DNA from: Leptospira sp. WS39.C2 | GTDB taxonomy: Bacteria > Spirochaetota > Leptospiria > Leptospirales > Leptospiraceae | DNA: 64,000 bases | NCBI RefSeq assembly: GCF_040833965.1 | Contig: NZ_CP162142.1 | Span: 1,947,001 to 2,011,000, forward strand | Reading direction: 5' to 3' | Part shown: positions 1 to 9,223 of the stretch, one piece after another | Layout of the letters: the number at the start of each line of letters is the position of its first letter | Numbering within the stretch: the stretch's first letter is position 1 | Notes under the pieces: generated by a model | Told to the model about the DNA's origin: nothing | The model's input: the letters and a program-made list of their open reading frames with translations, nothing else | The model's database searches: none | Translations under genes and position numbers: made by a program

Positions 1-12
1 CACTCTCCAATT

Positions 13-2904
13 TCATTTACCCTTTTTTTTTGACTGTTTGGCATCGAGTATCTTCTCTTCTTCTAAAACTTTTTTTAAGTATAGACCCGTAAACGATCGT
101 TTGACGGTAACAACCTCTTCAGGAGTACCTGTGGCAATTACTTCACCTCCACCATCGCCCCCTTCTGGACCAATGTCGATGATGTAATCGGCGGCTTTGA
201 TCACATCCAAGTTATGTTCGATGATTACCATGGAATTTCCTTTATCCACTAAAACCTGTAAAACCGATAAAAGTTTTTCGATGTCTTCGAAATGTAGACC
301 CGTTGTCGGTTCATCCAAAATATAAAGAGTTTTCCCCGTTGGACGTTTGGATAGTTCTGTGGAAAGTTTGATCCTTTGGGCTTCCCCTCCTGAAAAGGTT
401 GTGGCAGCTTGCCCGAGTTTGATGTATCCAAGACCAACATCCATAAGAGTGTCTAACTTTCGTTTGAGATTCGGAATTTTCTCAAAAAAGACAACTGCCT
501 CTTCGATTGTCATATCCAAAACATCTGAAATATTTTTACCTTTGTATTTTACTTCGAGAGTTTCACGATTGTATCGTTTGCCCTTACAAACTTCACATTC
601 CACATAAATATCTGGAAGGAAATGCATTTCAATTTTTAAGATTCCATCTCCCTCACATTTTTCACACCTTCCCCCAGCCACGTTGAAACTAAACCTGCCT
701 GGCCCGTAACCTCTTACTTTTGCTTCTTCTAACCCACTATACAGTTCCCGAACAAAGGTAAATAAACCTGTATATGTAGCAGGATTGGAACGAGGAGTTC
801 TTCCTATGGCCGATTGGTCGATATTGATGACCTTATCGATTTGTTCTTTGCCTAGGATTTTTTTATGTTTGCCTGGAACTAGTTTCATCCCCATCACGGA
901 ACTTGCGAGTTCCTTATAGAGAATTTCATTGATTAAGGTGGATTTCCCTGATCCTGAAACTCCCGTAACAACCGTTATAGTTCCAAGTGGAATCGACACA
1001 TCGATATTCTTTAGGTTGTTATGCGAAGCACCTGTAATCTTTAAAAACTTACCATTCCCTGTCCTTCTTGTTTCTGGTCTTGAAATTCGTTTTTCACCCG
1101 ACAAATATTTTCCTGTTACAGAATGTTTGTCTTTTTTGATTTGTTCGGGAGTTCCAAAAGCAACAATTTCTCCCCCGTGGACACCAGCCCCAGGTCCCAT
1201 ATCCACAATAAAATCAGCCTCTTCCATGGTTTCTTTATCATGTTCCACAACAAGGACTGTGTTTCCTAAATTGCGTAGACCTTTCAGGGTTTGCACAAGT
1301 TTTGTATTGTCCCTTTGGTGGAGACCGATTGAAGGTTCATCTAGGATATAAAGAACTCCCATGAGCCTTGATCCAATTTGTGTAGCAAGACGAATCCGTT
1401 GCATCTCACCGCCAGACAAAGTGCCCGCAGAACGACTGAGGTTGAGGTAACCCACACCCACATCATTCAAGAAGTGAAGCCTTTGCAAAATTTCTTTTAA
1501 GATGGGTTTGGAGATGGTATCTTCTGCACCCTTGTATTCCGATTGTTTGGTAAATTCGAGTGCCTTTTCAATGGAAAAACCAGTATAGGCATCTATCCCA
1601 ATCCCTTGCACTTTCACAGCAAGTGCTTCCTTACGAAGTCGTTTGCCATGGCATTCGTCACAATCATGGTTTGTCATAAAAGATTCAAACCATTGGCGCA
1701 TGGAATCTGATTTCGTTTCTTTGTACCGACGTTTTAGATTGGGAATGACTCCTTCGTAATTTCTTGAAAATTCATAATGGGAATTGGCACCACGAAAATC
1801 ATAATCAATGTGGATGGATGCATCTCCATGTAAGATGGTGTTTTTTACTTTTTCAGACAAATCTTTCCAAGGTGTGTTTAAGTTAAATTTCAATTTTTTA
1901 GATAACGCCTGTATGGTGGCCATATACCAATAGGAATTGGATTTAGATCCTCCCCAAGCTTCAATGCAACCTTCTGCAAGAGATGCTTCCCTGTCTGTAA
2001 CAAGGAGGGCTTCATCAAATTCAAGTAAGGCACCAAGTCCATCACAATTGGAACAGGCACCAAACGGAGAGTTAAACGAAAATAACCTTGGTGTGAGTTC
2101 AGGAATGCTCACATCATCACATTTGGGACAAGAAAGTTTTTGGGAAAACAAATGATCTTTTTCACCGTCTTCTACAACAACAATTCCATCAGCAGTTTTT
2201 AGCGCCGTTTCGACTGAGTCCGACAATCGAGATTGGATCCCTGGTTTCATCACAATCCGGTCTACCACAATGTCGATGTCTGCTTTGAAGTTTTTCTTTA
2301 AGGGAATTTCATCTTCAAGGGAATACACTTCTCCATTCACACGAACACGATTGAACCCTTCTTTTTTGAAACGTTCGAGGACTTCTTTGTGTTCTCCTTT
2401 TTTCCCTTGGATGACGGGAGCAAGGATTTGTAGTTTGGTTCCTTCAGGGAAAATATTGATCCTATCTGTGATTTGGTCGACTGACAAACTGGAGATGGCC
2501 GTCCCACATTTTGGACAATGGGGTTTTCCGACCCGAGCATATAACAAACGTAAGTAATCGTAAATTTCTGTGACAGTTCCAACGGTAGAACGTGGGTTAC
2601 GATGAGTGGTTTTTTGTTCGATGGAAATGGCAGGGCTCAAACCTTCAATTTGGTCCACTTCTGGTTTTTCCATTTGGCCGAGGAATTGTCTGGCATAACT
2701 GGAAAGGGATTCCACATAACGCCTTTGGCCTTCGGCATAAATGGTATCAAAGGCAAGAGAGGACTTCCCCGAACCGGAAAGACCAGTGATGACCACAAGT
2801 TTGTCTCTCGGAATGTCGAGGTTTAGGTTTTTTAGGTTATGTTCACGAGCGCCACGAATACGAATAAAGGAATCCACATCGGATAGCTTGTTTTCCTCTT
2901 TCAT
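13..2904 (-). CDS. uvrA: UvrA, excinuclease ABC subunit A
   Basis: UvrA is the damage-recognition ATPase of nucleotide excision repair; it dimerises on DNA and loads UvrB. Visible features: first Walker A (GLSGSGKSS, residues 41-49), an inserted CxxC zinc site, the C-terminal CEKC/CEVC zinc module, a second Walker A (GVSGSGKST) and two ABC signatures ([16 protein letters not shown]). Length 963 aa is normal for the family. The reading frame stays open a further 53 codons upstream, but that stretch is low-complexity and antisense to the sppA membrane anchor, so I start at the ATG giving MKEENKLSD. The lysine-rich tail (KKKGK) is complete. It diverges from sppA with only about 20 bases between start codons. 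Identity is certain; the start is likely. Confidence 0.96.
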   Translation of the reverse strand: MKEENKLSDVDSFIRIRGAREHNLKNLNLDIPRDKLVVITGLSGSGKSSLAFDTIYAEGQRRYVESLSSYARQFLGQMEKPEVDQIEGLSPAISIEQKTTHRNPRSTVGTVTEIYDYLRLLYARVGKPHCPKCGTAISSLSVDQITDRINIFPEGTKLQILAPVIQGKKGEHKEVLERFKKEGFNRVRVNGEVYSLEDEIPLKKNFKADIDIVVDRIVMKPGIQSRLSDSVETALKTADGIVVVEDGEKDHLFSQKLSCPKCDDVSIPELTPRLFSFNSPFGACSNCDGLGALLEFDEALLVTDREASLAEGCIEAWGGSKSNSYWYMATIQALSKKLKFNLNTPWKDLSEKVKNTILHGDASIHIDYDFRGANSHYEFSRNYEGVIPNLKRRYKETKSDSMRQWFESFMTNHDCDECHGKRLRKEALAVKVQGIGIDAYTGFSIEKALEFTKQSEYKGAEDTISKPILKEILQRLHFLNDVGVGYLNLSRSAGTLSGGEMQRIRLATQIGSRLMGVLYILDEPSIGLHQRDNTKLVQTLKGLRNLGNTVLVVEHDKETMEEADFIVDMGPGAGVHGGEIVAFGTPEQIKKDKHSVTGKYLSGEKRISRPETRRTGNGKFLKITGASHNNLKNIDVSIPLGTITVVTGVSGSGKSTLINEILYKELASSVMGMKLVPGKHKKILGKEQIDKVINIDQSAIGRTPRSNPATYTGLFTFVRELYSGLEEAKVRGYGPGRFSFNVAGGRCEKCEGDGILKIEMHFLPDIYVECEVCKGKRYNRETLEVKYKGKNISDVLDMTIEEAVVFFEKIPNLKRKLDTLMDVGLGYIKLGQAATTFSGGEAQRIKLSTELSKRPTGKTLYILDEPTTGLHFEDIEKLLSVLQVLVDKGNSMVIIEHNLDVIKAADYIIDIGPEGGDGGGEVIATGTPEEVVTVKRSFTGLYLKKVLEEEKILDAKQSKKKGK

Positions 2905-2924
2905 TCTGGAAAGAATTTTAAGGA

Positions 2925-4580
2925 ATGGAGGGAAGAGGACTGCCTGTGTTTCGAATTCTTTTTTTAATTCTTTTTTTGCCCTTCCGCGCTTTGTACCTAA
3001 TTTACCTACGTCTAAGCCTCCTTTTCCAACGGAACCGGGAAGTGTATGAATTGGAAATGCCACCTCGGTTTGAGGACTCCTACAAATCCTTTTTTGTGAA
3101 AAAACTGCAAGGGAAAGAAGAAACCATCACAAGATTAGAACTTCTCATTTTACTCACAACCATCAAAAAAAATCCAAAAATCAAATCGTTAGATATCAGT
3201 TTGCCTCCTCTCGAATGGACTTTATCTGAGTTTTATGAAATTCGTAACGAACTATTGGCCATCCGCGATTCTGGGAAAACCGTTCGTATGTTTGCCAAAG
3301 AAGGTGGACTTGGGACCTTACTTTTACTCACAATCGCAAATGAAACCTACCTAGCACCTGAATCCGAATTCACTTTGATGCTCCCTAGCACCGAACCGAT
3401 GTTTTTTGGGAAATTTTTAAAAACATGGGGAATCGAAGTCCAAGCATTTGCTTCCGGACCATATAAGTCCTTTGCAGAAAGTTTTACTCGCGGGGAATTT
3501 TCAAAAGATGCAAAAAAGAACTTAGAATCCCTTATTTTAAACCTTCGTTCGGTGATTCTACAGGCTCTCACAAATGGGGAAAAAACCTTAGAGTCCCTAT
3601 TCTACAAACCTATGTTATCTGCTGATGAACTTCTTTCGGCAGGCGTCATCCAAGGTATCAAAACAGAAACCGAATTTTTTAGTGAAGATCGTAAGACCTA
3701 TTCACCCAATTATCCGATCCTCTACCAAACCATAAAAGAGTTTTCCCTCTTTCCAAAACGGAAACAAGAAGTAGTGGTTCTTCCCATTGATGGCGGAATC
3801 ACGGGGGGAGACTATTTGCATAAAAACAGAGAAAACGGAAAAATTGAAGCCTTCTCACTGATTCCCACCTTAAAAGCCTTAGGCGAAGATGAAAAAATCA
3901 AAGCCGTTATCTTAGAGATTTCTTCACCTGGAGGGTCTGCTTTTTATTCAGAACAAATCCACCAAGAAATTTTAGAATTAAAAAAATCAAAACTAGTGAC
4001 AGCTTACTTTAAAGATACAGTCGCCAGTGGAGGTTATTATATTGCAACAGCCGCAGACCATATCACAGCATCTCCCGTTTGCATCACAGGTTCTATTGGG
4101 GCAGTAAGTATCCGTGCCAATTTACAAAAACTATACAAAAAGTTTCATCTGAATAAGGAAGCCGTTGGTTTTTATCCCTTCCGTGACATCCACTCCGAAT
4201 TCCAACCCCTTTCCAAACAAAGCATTTTGTATTTAGAATCTCAAATTAAAAAAATTGAATCTTTGTTCTACCGCCGTGTTGCGGAAGGTAGGAAGATCCC
4301 TCTGGAAACTTTACCTAAAATTGGAATGGGCCGGGTGTATTTGCCATCAACGGAAAACAATATCGTGGATTCTCTCGGGGGATTACTTGATGCAGTTCAG
4401 TTCGTAAAAGAAAAATTAGGTGGTAAGGCAATTTACCTAACTGAGGAATTACCAGCATATAACCTTAAAAACAAAATCCCTCTCCTTGGGGGACTTCTTT
4501 CGGAACTAAAACTTTTGGAATCACTCGGTGAGGTGTCCCTTCTTTCTCATACCAAACTTCATTGGAAAAATCGAAGGTAA
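2925..4580 (+). CDS. sppA: Signal peptide peptidase SppA (family S49), long form
   Basis: A membrane-bound serine protease of the S49 family that degrades cleaved signal peptides. At 551 aa it is the double-domain (67K) type. An N-terminal hydrophobic anchor covers about residues 10-36. The first S49 domain carries the general-base lysine in GPYKSF (K181), and the second carries the nucleophile in DTVASGGYY (S368), preceded by SPGGSAF; this matches the split Lys/Ser dyad of E. coli SppA. A start at Met45 would remove the anchor, so the upstream ATG is preferred although its Shine-Dalgarno is weak. It diverges from uvrA. Identity strong; start moderately sure. Confidence 0.9.
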   Translation: MEGRGLPVFRILFLILFLPFRALYLIYLRLSLLFQRNREVYELEMPPRFEDSYKSFFVKKLQGKEETITRLELLILLTTIKKNPKIKSLDISLPPLEWTLSEFYEIRNELLAIRDSGKTVRMFAKEGGLGTLLLLTIANETYLAPESEFTLMLPSTEPMFFGKFLKTWGIEVQAFASGPYKSFAESFTRGEFSKDAKKNLESLILNLRSVILQALTNGEKTLESLFYKPMLSADELLSAGVIQGIKTETEFFSEDRKTYSPNYPILYQTIKEFSLFPKRKQEVVVLPIDGGITGGDYLHKNRENGKIEAFSLIPTLKALGEDEKIKAVILEISSPGGSAFYSEQIHQEILELKKSKLVTAYFKDTVASGGYYIATAADHITASPVCITGSIGAVSIRANLQKLYKKFHLNKEAVGFYPFRDIHSEFQPLSKQSILYLESQIKKIESLFYRRVAEGRKIPLETLPKIGMGRVYLPSTENNIVDSLGGLLDAVQFVKEKLGGKAIYLTEELPAYNLKNKIPLLGGLLSELKLLESLGEVSLLSHTKLHWKNRR

Positions 4581-4679
4581 TTTGCATACGAATATAAAAT
4601 GGAAATCCAACCGATCGCGGGAATCAAATCCGTTTTGATATGTTTTTTAGTGGAAATCTGGACGGGAAATGATTCTAAT

Positions 4680-5672
4680 TTAGTTCGCTTCTGAGGCTTT
4701 TTGCAAACGATTGAGAAGGCCTTCTTTTCCTTCCCCTTCTTTTGGTGTTTCACAATGGATGGTATCGATTCCCATTTGATCGCAAGATTCAAAAAAAGCG
4801 TAGAGCTCTGTGCTGTATTCGAAATTGGATGAAACAATTTTGACCCTTGTAGGATTTGTTTTTGTGAAAGTACTTTCCAGTTTTTCCTCATTAGCGTAGG
4901 AAAAACCAATCCAGGCAGTTTTGGAATCTGTACCATATCGGTTCCATTCAGAAGAAAAAGCATCTGGCGAAAGTAATTTCACATTTGCTTTAGGCGCATA
5001 GTGTTTGTATTTCATCCCTGGACTTAAAGGAACCGTTTTTCCTTCCACTAAAAAGGAATTGGGAACCAACAAATTCGGAAAAAAACGTTTGAGTTCATTT
5101 GACTCAATGGAACCTGGACGTAAAAGGACTGGTGGATCTTCAAACATTCCTACTACTGTGGATTCAATCCCTAGTGATGGTTCATCAGTAACAAAAATCC
5201 CATCAACGATCCCATCAAAATAACGCACTACGTCTGTCATGCGAGTGAGAGATGGTCTTCCTGAAAGGTTGGCAGATGGTGCTGAGATGGGAGAATCACA
5301 TGTTTTAATCCAATCCCGAACGATAGGGTTTTTTGGAATCCGCACAGCAAGTGTAGATAATTCTTTTGGAAAAATGTTGGGATTTTTTTTGGGAAGGACT
5401 AAGGTCAAGGGTCCAGGTGCAAATTCGCATAACAATCGTTCTGCAACTTCACTCACTTCACAGACGGATTTAATTTCTTCGATGGAGGAGAAATGGGCAA
5501 TCAGTGGGTTGTCACTCGGTCGCCCTTTGATTTGGTAAATTCGTTTGCAGGCCTCTTCGTTGTAACTGGAAGCACCAATTCCATAAACGGTTTCGGTTGG
5601 AAACACAACCACTCCACCCTTTCGGATGAGGTCCGCAAGCAAACGAACATCCGAAGAGATTTGTGTTTTCAT
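4680..5672 (-). CDS. tsaC: Threonylcarbamoyl-AMP synthase (TsaC/Sua5 family)
   Basis: Makes threonylcarbamoyl-AMP from threonine, bicarbonate and ATP, the first step of t6A37 modification of ANN-decoding tRNAs. The YrdC domain is clear: FPTETVYGIG near residue 24, the KGRPSDNP nucleotide/substrate motif (K49, R51, S53, N55) and SAPSAN (130-135). At 330 aa it has the longer Sua5 architecture, with an extra C-terminal domain (about residues 205-325) that single-domain TsaC lacks. It begins one base after the stop of the upstream GH18 gene, so the two are co-transcribed and probably translationally coupled. No functional link between them is obvious. Confidence 0.93.
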   Translation of the reverse strand: MKTQISSDVRLLADLIRKGGVVVFPTETVYGIGASSYNEEACKRIYQIKGRPSDNPLIAHFSSIEEIKSVCEVSEVAERLLCEFAPGPLTLVLPKKNPNIFPKELSTLAVRIPKNPIVRDWIKTCDSPISAPSANLSGRPSLTRMTDVVRYFDGIVDGIFVTDEPSLGIESTVVGMFEDPPVLLRPGSIESNELKRFFPNLLVPNSFLVEGKTVPLSPGMKYKHYAPKANVKLLSPDAFSSEWNRYGTDSKTAWIGFSYANEEKLESTFTKTNPTRVKIVSSNFEYSTELYAFFESCDQMGIDTIHCETPKEGEGKEGLLNRLQKASEAN

Positions 5673-5673
5673 G

Positions 5674-7254
5674 TTAAAACTGTTTGGTTTTTGTTTTGGA
5701 TTTGGTTTGGGAATGGGAAACTTTTAAAGCCTCTTTAGAATCCAAATTTTGGATTGTCGTCTCTTCTTTTGGTTCTTCTTCCTCTTTTGCTTTTTCCACT
5801 GGAGGGAGTTGGCCTTGGACAAGTTTACTCAAATATACATTGATCTCAGGGTCATTGTCTGTTACAAGTTGCCAAAAAGAAAATCCCCCTAGGTCATACT
5901 TACGAAGTAAGGTCATCTTTTCTTCAAAGGCACGTCTGTTCATATAAAAGGCAACTCGGTCACAACCACCACTGGTATACCATAAAGATGGATCTTCGTA
6001 GGCTCGGTTTTTATGGATGTCCGAAAACTTTGAAAGGTTTTTCCAACTAGCAACTTTGTTCTCTTCATTTAAGATGCGGTTGATATCTGTGGGTTGGCGA
6101 TTTTTGTGAGTTCCCGCTTTGATCCTCTGTGCATCAGAGTGGTAAATCGCTTTTGCTGAGGCTTTACAATTGAGTGCCCAGTCATACCCATATGTCGGGA
6201 TCGCCATATAAAGTTTGTGATTTGGGACTCTTTTTTTCGCGTAAGTGATGATGTCTTTTAACCAAACGTTAGGCGCTTGTGGACCAGGGCCTGGGTTATG
6301 GTATTTCCTTGGGTGGAGTTCATACGCCATAATTTTCACTCGGTCTGCGTGTTTGGCAAGGAACTCATAATCATGAGTGGTTGGTCCTCTCCAGTTTTCA
6401 CGGAAGTCTAAGTGGATGGGTTTGGAAAGTCCACGGCATTGGAGTTCTTTCTTTTTTGATTTTTCTGCTGGTGTTTTTGGATGAACGGCAACAGAGATTA
6501 GTTTTCCTTTTTTGTGGACTTCTTTTGCAAGAAGGGTAAAAAATTCTTCGAACTTTTCTTTTTTATCACAAGACATCCCTTCGTAATCGATGTCGATCCC
6601 ATCATACCCATAGGTCATGATTTCATTTACAATCACTTGGATGTGGTGGTCACGGATGTCATTCCTTCCGCCCATACCAATATTTTCTTGGATTTTTTCT
6701 TTTGGATTTTCCCAACGGAAAATGGTAGGAATGATTTTGACTTTTGGATTCAAAGCACGTAGTTCTTGAACTCGTTCTTTTCTAGAAGTACTGGACCAAC
6801 TCGAAATGAGCTCTCCGTTATTGGAAAGTCCACCTTTCATCGTGTAGATAAAGGGATGGATTTCATTATAGAGATGTACTGTTTTTTTCATGGCAGTCCA
6901 ATCTGTTGACCAAGCGGAAGAACGGAAACGAACATTCTCATCAGGAAGAAAGTTCGGCGCATCGACGACATCTTCTTCCACAGTGACCGATTCTTTCGAT
7001 TCGGTTTTTTCTTCTGTTTCCATCTCGGAAGGAGTCCCGAGGGAAGGAGTGGATGCTTCTACCACACTTGGGTTTGTGTTTCCTGTTTTAGGAAGGTCTT
7101 TCAAAACCAAAGTGGAGCCTGAATTTTGCATGAGATTCATTCCCAAATAAAACGAGATGGCGGATAAAAAGAACCAAGAGGCAAATAATAAGGAATATTT
7201 CGCCACATTCGAAAGAGGGCGTTTTGGGGTGTTCGGGGATTGTGATTCAGACAT
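5674..7254 (-). CDS. Membrane-anchored glycoside hydrolase family 18 protein
   Basis: A GH18 TIM-barrel protein of the chitinase/YaaH class. The catalytic DxxDxDxE motif is intact as DGIDIDYE (residues 218-225, acid E225). One N-terminal transmembrane segment (about 20-42) is followed by an acidic, Ser/Thr-rich linker (50-105), so the catalytic domain should face the periplasm. Further barrel signatures are MAYELHPR and YMAIPTYGYDW. The acidic tail (about 490-520) is low-complexity. Substrate is unknown; a cell-wall glycan is plausible because several bacterial membrane or spore GH18 proteins act on peptidoglycan. First gene of a two-gene unit with tsaC. Confidence 0.85.
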   Translation of the reverse strand: MSESQSPNTPKRPLSNVAKYSLLFASWFFLSAISFYLGMNLMQNSGSTLVLKDLPKTGNTNPSVVEASTPSLGTPSEMETEEKTESKESVTVEEDVVDAPNFLPDENVRFRSSAWSTDWTAMKKTVHLYNEIHPFIYTMKGGLSNNGELISSWSSTSRKERVQELRALNPKVKIIPTIFRWENPKEKIQENIGMGGRNDIRDHHIQVIVNEIMTYGYDGIDIDYEGMSCDKKEKFEEFFTLLAKEVHKKGKLISVAVHPKTPAEKSKKKELQCRGLSKPIHLDFRENWRGPTTHDYEFLAKHADRVKIMAYELHPRKYHNPGPGPQAPNVWLKDIITYAKKRVPNHKLYMAIPTYGYDWALNCKASAKAIYHSDAQRIKAGTHKNRQPTDINRILNEENKVASWKNLSKFSDIHKNRAYEDPSLWYTSGGCDRVAFYMNRRAFEEKMTLLRKYDLGGFSFWQLVTDNDPEINVYLSKLVQGQLPPVEKAKEEEEPKEETTIQNLDSKEALKVSHSQTKSKTKTKQF

Positions 7255-7348
7255 ATACGTTTCTTCTAGATTGATTATCGAACTGTTGAGAAAAAAAGAG
7301 TAGAGATTAATCGAAACCCACTCTATCTATCTGTATCCCATGATTTTT

Positions 7349-7367
7349 TAGGAGCCATTCTCTCCTA
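7349..7367 (+). other. Small inverted repeat in the leader of the queuosine transporter gene
   Basis: TAGGAG and CTCCTA form a six-pair stem around a seven-base loop, about 15 bases before the GGGGAGG Shine-Dalgarno of the downstream gene. It does not match the preQ1 riboswitch classes I know, and there is no U-tract. It could pair or compete with the ribosome-binding site because its arms are SD/anti-SD-like. Function unknown. Confidence 0.3.
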
Positions 7368-7399
7368 GCCGAAATTGGAATGGGGAGGAAAAGAAATCC

Positions 7400-8110
7400 A
7401 TGAATGCCTTAAAACAAAAACCGGTGATCCTTTATACTGTTTTACTTAGTTTTTTTCTCACATTTTTACTCCTTGCGGAACTCACAGGTAGTAAATTATT
7501 TTTTGCCTTCGGGTTTACTATGACTATGGGGGTTATCCCTTTTCCTGTTACCTTTATCATCACGGATTTACTCAATGAATACTTTGGGCGGAAGGTGGTA
7601 AGAGCCACAACCTTTCTCGGTATGGTGATGATTGGGTTTGCCTACCTTCTCATTGTCATCGATATCCAAATTCCAGCAAGCCCTGATTCTCCGATTGATG
7701 ATGTTTCTTTTGAACGGGTGTTTGCCAACTCAGGCCTTGTCATCCTTGGGTCCATCATTGCTTATATGATTGGGCAGATGATCGATTTACATACATTCCA
7801 TTTTTTACGAAAGAAAACAAAGGGAAAACACATTTGGTTGCGTGCTACAGGTTCCACAGTGATTTCCCAACTCATAGATTCTTTTGTTGTGATCTTCATT
7901 GCTCTTGGAAAATACCACGCAGTACCTAAACTCATCTCAATCGCAAGCACCAATTTTTTATACAAAATGGGTGTGGCCATTCTCATCACACCTCTTCTCT
8001 ATGCGATTCATATCTACATCGATCGTTACTTGGGAAAATCTTTGAAAGAACAGATGTTTCGAGAAGCGATGGAAGAAGAAGGATACGAATCTACCATCCA
8101 ACCAGGTTAA
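7400..8110 (+). CDS. Queuosine precursor transporter (QPTR/YhhQ family)
   Basis: A six-helix inner-membrane protein of the YhhQ/VUT family, which imports queuosine precursors such as preQ0/preQ1 for the wobble base of GUN-anticodon tRNAs. Support: the N-terminal ELTGSKLF region, FPVTFIITDLLNEYFGR and the late helix with STVISQLIDSFVVI, all typical of the family. Length 236 aa is normal. A strong GGGGAGG Shine-Dalgarno lies 11 bases before the ATG. The GDPD gene follows after 4 bases, so they form one operon. Function is by family; substrate not proven here. Confidence 0.9.
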   Translation: MNALKQKPVILYTVLLSFFLTFLLLAELTGSKLFFAFGFTMTMGVIPFPVTFIITDLLNEYFGRKVVRATTFLGMVMIGFAYLLIVIDIQIPASPDSPIDDVSFERVFANSGLVILGSIIAYMIGQMIDLHTFHFLRKKTKGKHIWLRATGSTVISQLIDSFVVIFIALGKYHAVPKLISIASTNFLYKMGVAILITPLLYAIHIYIDRYLGKSLKEQMFREAMEEEGYESTIQPG

Positions 8111-8114
8111 CCCA

Positions 8115-8879
8115 ATGTTTAAACCAAGAATCGAACGCCTGCAATCTCTTCTCGGAAAATCACCAGCAAATATTGGGCATAGAGGAGCCAGGGGACTTGC
8201 TCCCGAAAATACACTCGTGTCTTTTTTAGTCGGTTCGGAATCCACTCATTTTTTTGAATTGGATACCATGTTATGCGGCTCGGGGGAACTGGTTGTCATT
8301 CATGACTTCACAGTCGACAGAACTACTGATGGAGAAGGAAAAGTTGCCGAGATTCCCTATCGCAAGTTAGCCGAACTTGATGCAGGAGGATTTTTCTCTG
8401 AGGAATTTGAAGGAGAACAGATTCCAACTTTGTCACAGGTAGTCCATACCTTACCAGAAAATACGGTATTTGACATCGAACTCAAAAGTGAAGGAAAAAA
8501 AGAAGAACGAGAAACTTTGGCAAAAGCAGTTGTCAAACTCATCAGGAAATACCAATTACAAAATCGAATTTGGGTGAGTAGTTTTGATTGGGAACTTGTG
8601 GACCTAGTCAGAAAGGAAGAACCAAATGTTTTACGAGGTTTACTGATTGAAAAAGGAGATTCGCTAAACGAACGTTATTTGGAGTTTGAACCAGATTTAA
8701 TCCTTCCCCATTTTTCAGCATGTACAAAAGAATTTGTATCTAAATGTCATAAAGAGGATTTACTTGTAATTCCCTACACTCCCAATACAGAAGGAGAGTG
8801 GAAATCACTCATAGAAGTGGGTGTATCGGGTCTTATCACGGACTTTCCGGATCGTTTGGCTCAAGTTTTATCTACGTAA
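8115..8879 (+). CDS. Glycerophosphodiester phosphodiesterase (GDPD family)
   Basis: Hydrolyses glycerophosphodiesters to glycerol-3-phosphate and an alcohol. The catalytic GHRG (H22, R23), PENT, the acidic pair FELD (E48, D50) and IHD (H63) are all present in the expected order on a TIM barrel of 254 aa. There is no signal peptide, so it resembles cytoplasmic UgpQ rather than periplasmic GlpQ. Its last 19 bases overlap the end of the convergent VOC gene. It is translated right behind the queuosine-precursor transporter. Confidence 0.93.
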   Translation: MFKPRIERLQSLLGKSPANIGHRGARGLAPENTLVSFLVGSESTHFFELDTMLCGSGELVVIHDFTVDRTTDGEGKVAEIPYRKLAELDAGGFFSEEFEGEQIPTLSQVVHTLPENTVFDIELKSEGKKEERETLAKAVVKLIRKYQLQNRIWVSSFDWELVDLVRKEEPNVLRGLLIEKGDSLNERYLEFEPDLILPHFSACTKEFVSKCHKEDLLVIPYTPNTEGEWKSLIEVGVSGLITDFPDRLAQVLST

Positions 8880-9223
8880 ATCCAGATCCAATTCCCCCAA
8901 ATGTCTTCATAAAGTGCATACCCTTTATTCTCTACGGATTGGATTTGTTTGCACTGTGAAATCCAAAACTCGAGTTGTTTTTCATCTTTTACTGAAAGTG
9001 TGAGCGTTCCTCCTCGCACTGGGCAATGTTCTGTTTCTTTCGAAAATACAATCCGAAGTCCTGAGTTTATCTCCAATTCAGCATGGCCAAAACTTTCTTT
9101 CAGAACTTTGCCACCTAAAATGGATTGGTAGAAGTGAAGTGGTTTCGAACAATCCTCTCCCCCTGCCAAATTTACAGAATAGAGGGAAATCGGATGGGTA
9201 TCCCGAGGGCTTTTTTCTAACAT
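8861..9223 (-). CDS. VOC/glyoxalase-fold protein
   Basis: A 120-aa single-domain protein of the vicinal-oxygen-chelate superfamily, resembling PhnB/3-demethylubiquinone methyltransferase-like members: an N-terminal beta strand, then KPLHFYQSILGG, a middle HAELEI strand and a C-terminal WGNWIWIYVD strand. Metal ligands cannot be assigned safely and the enzyme activity is unknown. The frame is open 12 codons further upstream with a TTG, but that part is antisense to the start of the next gene; I place the start at the ATG giving MLEKSPRD. The start codon abuts that of the divergent membrane-protein gene. Confidence 0.75.
   Translation of the reverse strand: MLEKSPRDTHPISLYSVNLAGGEDCSKPLHFYQSILGGKVLKESFGHAELEINSGLRIVFSKETEHCPVRGGTLTLSVKDEKQLEFWISQCKQIQSVENKGYALYEDIWGNWIWIYVDKT

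Noticed and set aside
2905..3063. N-terminal extension of UvrA by 53 residues
   Set aside because: Low-complexity, antisense to the SppA anchor and unlike UvrA N-termini; the MKEENKL start fits the family.
7261..7399. preQ1 riboswitch before the queuosine-precursor transporter
   Set aside because: A small hairpin is present, but no match to the conserved preQ1-I loop or A-rich tail that I could recognise.
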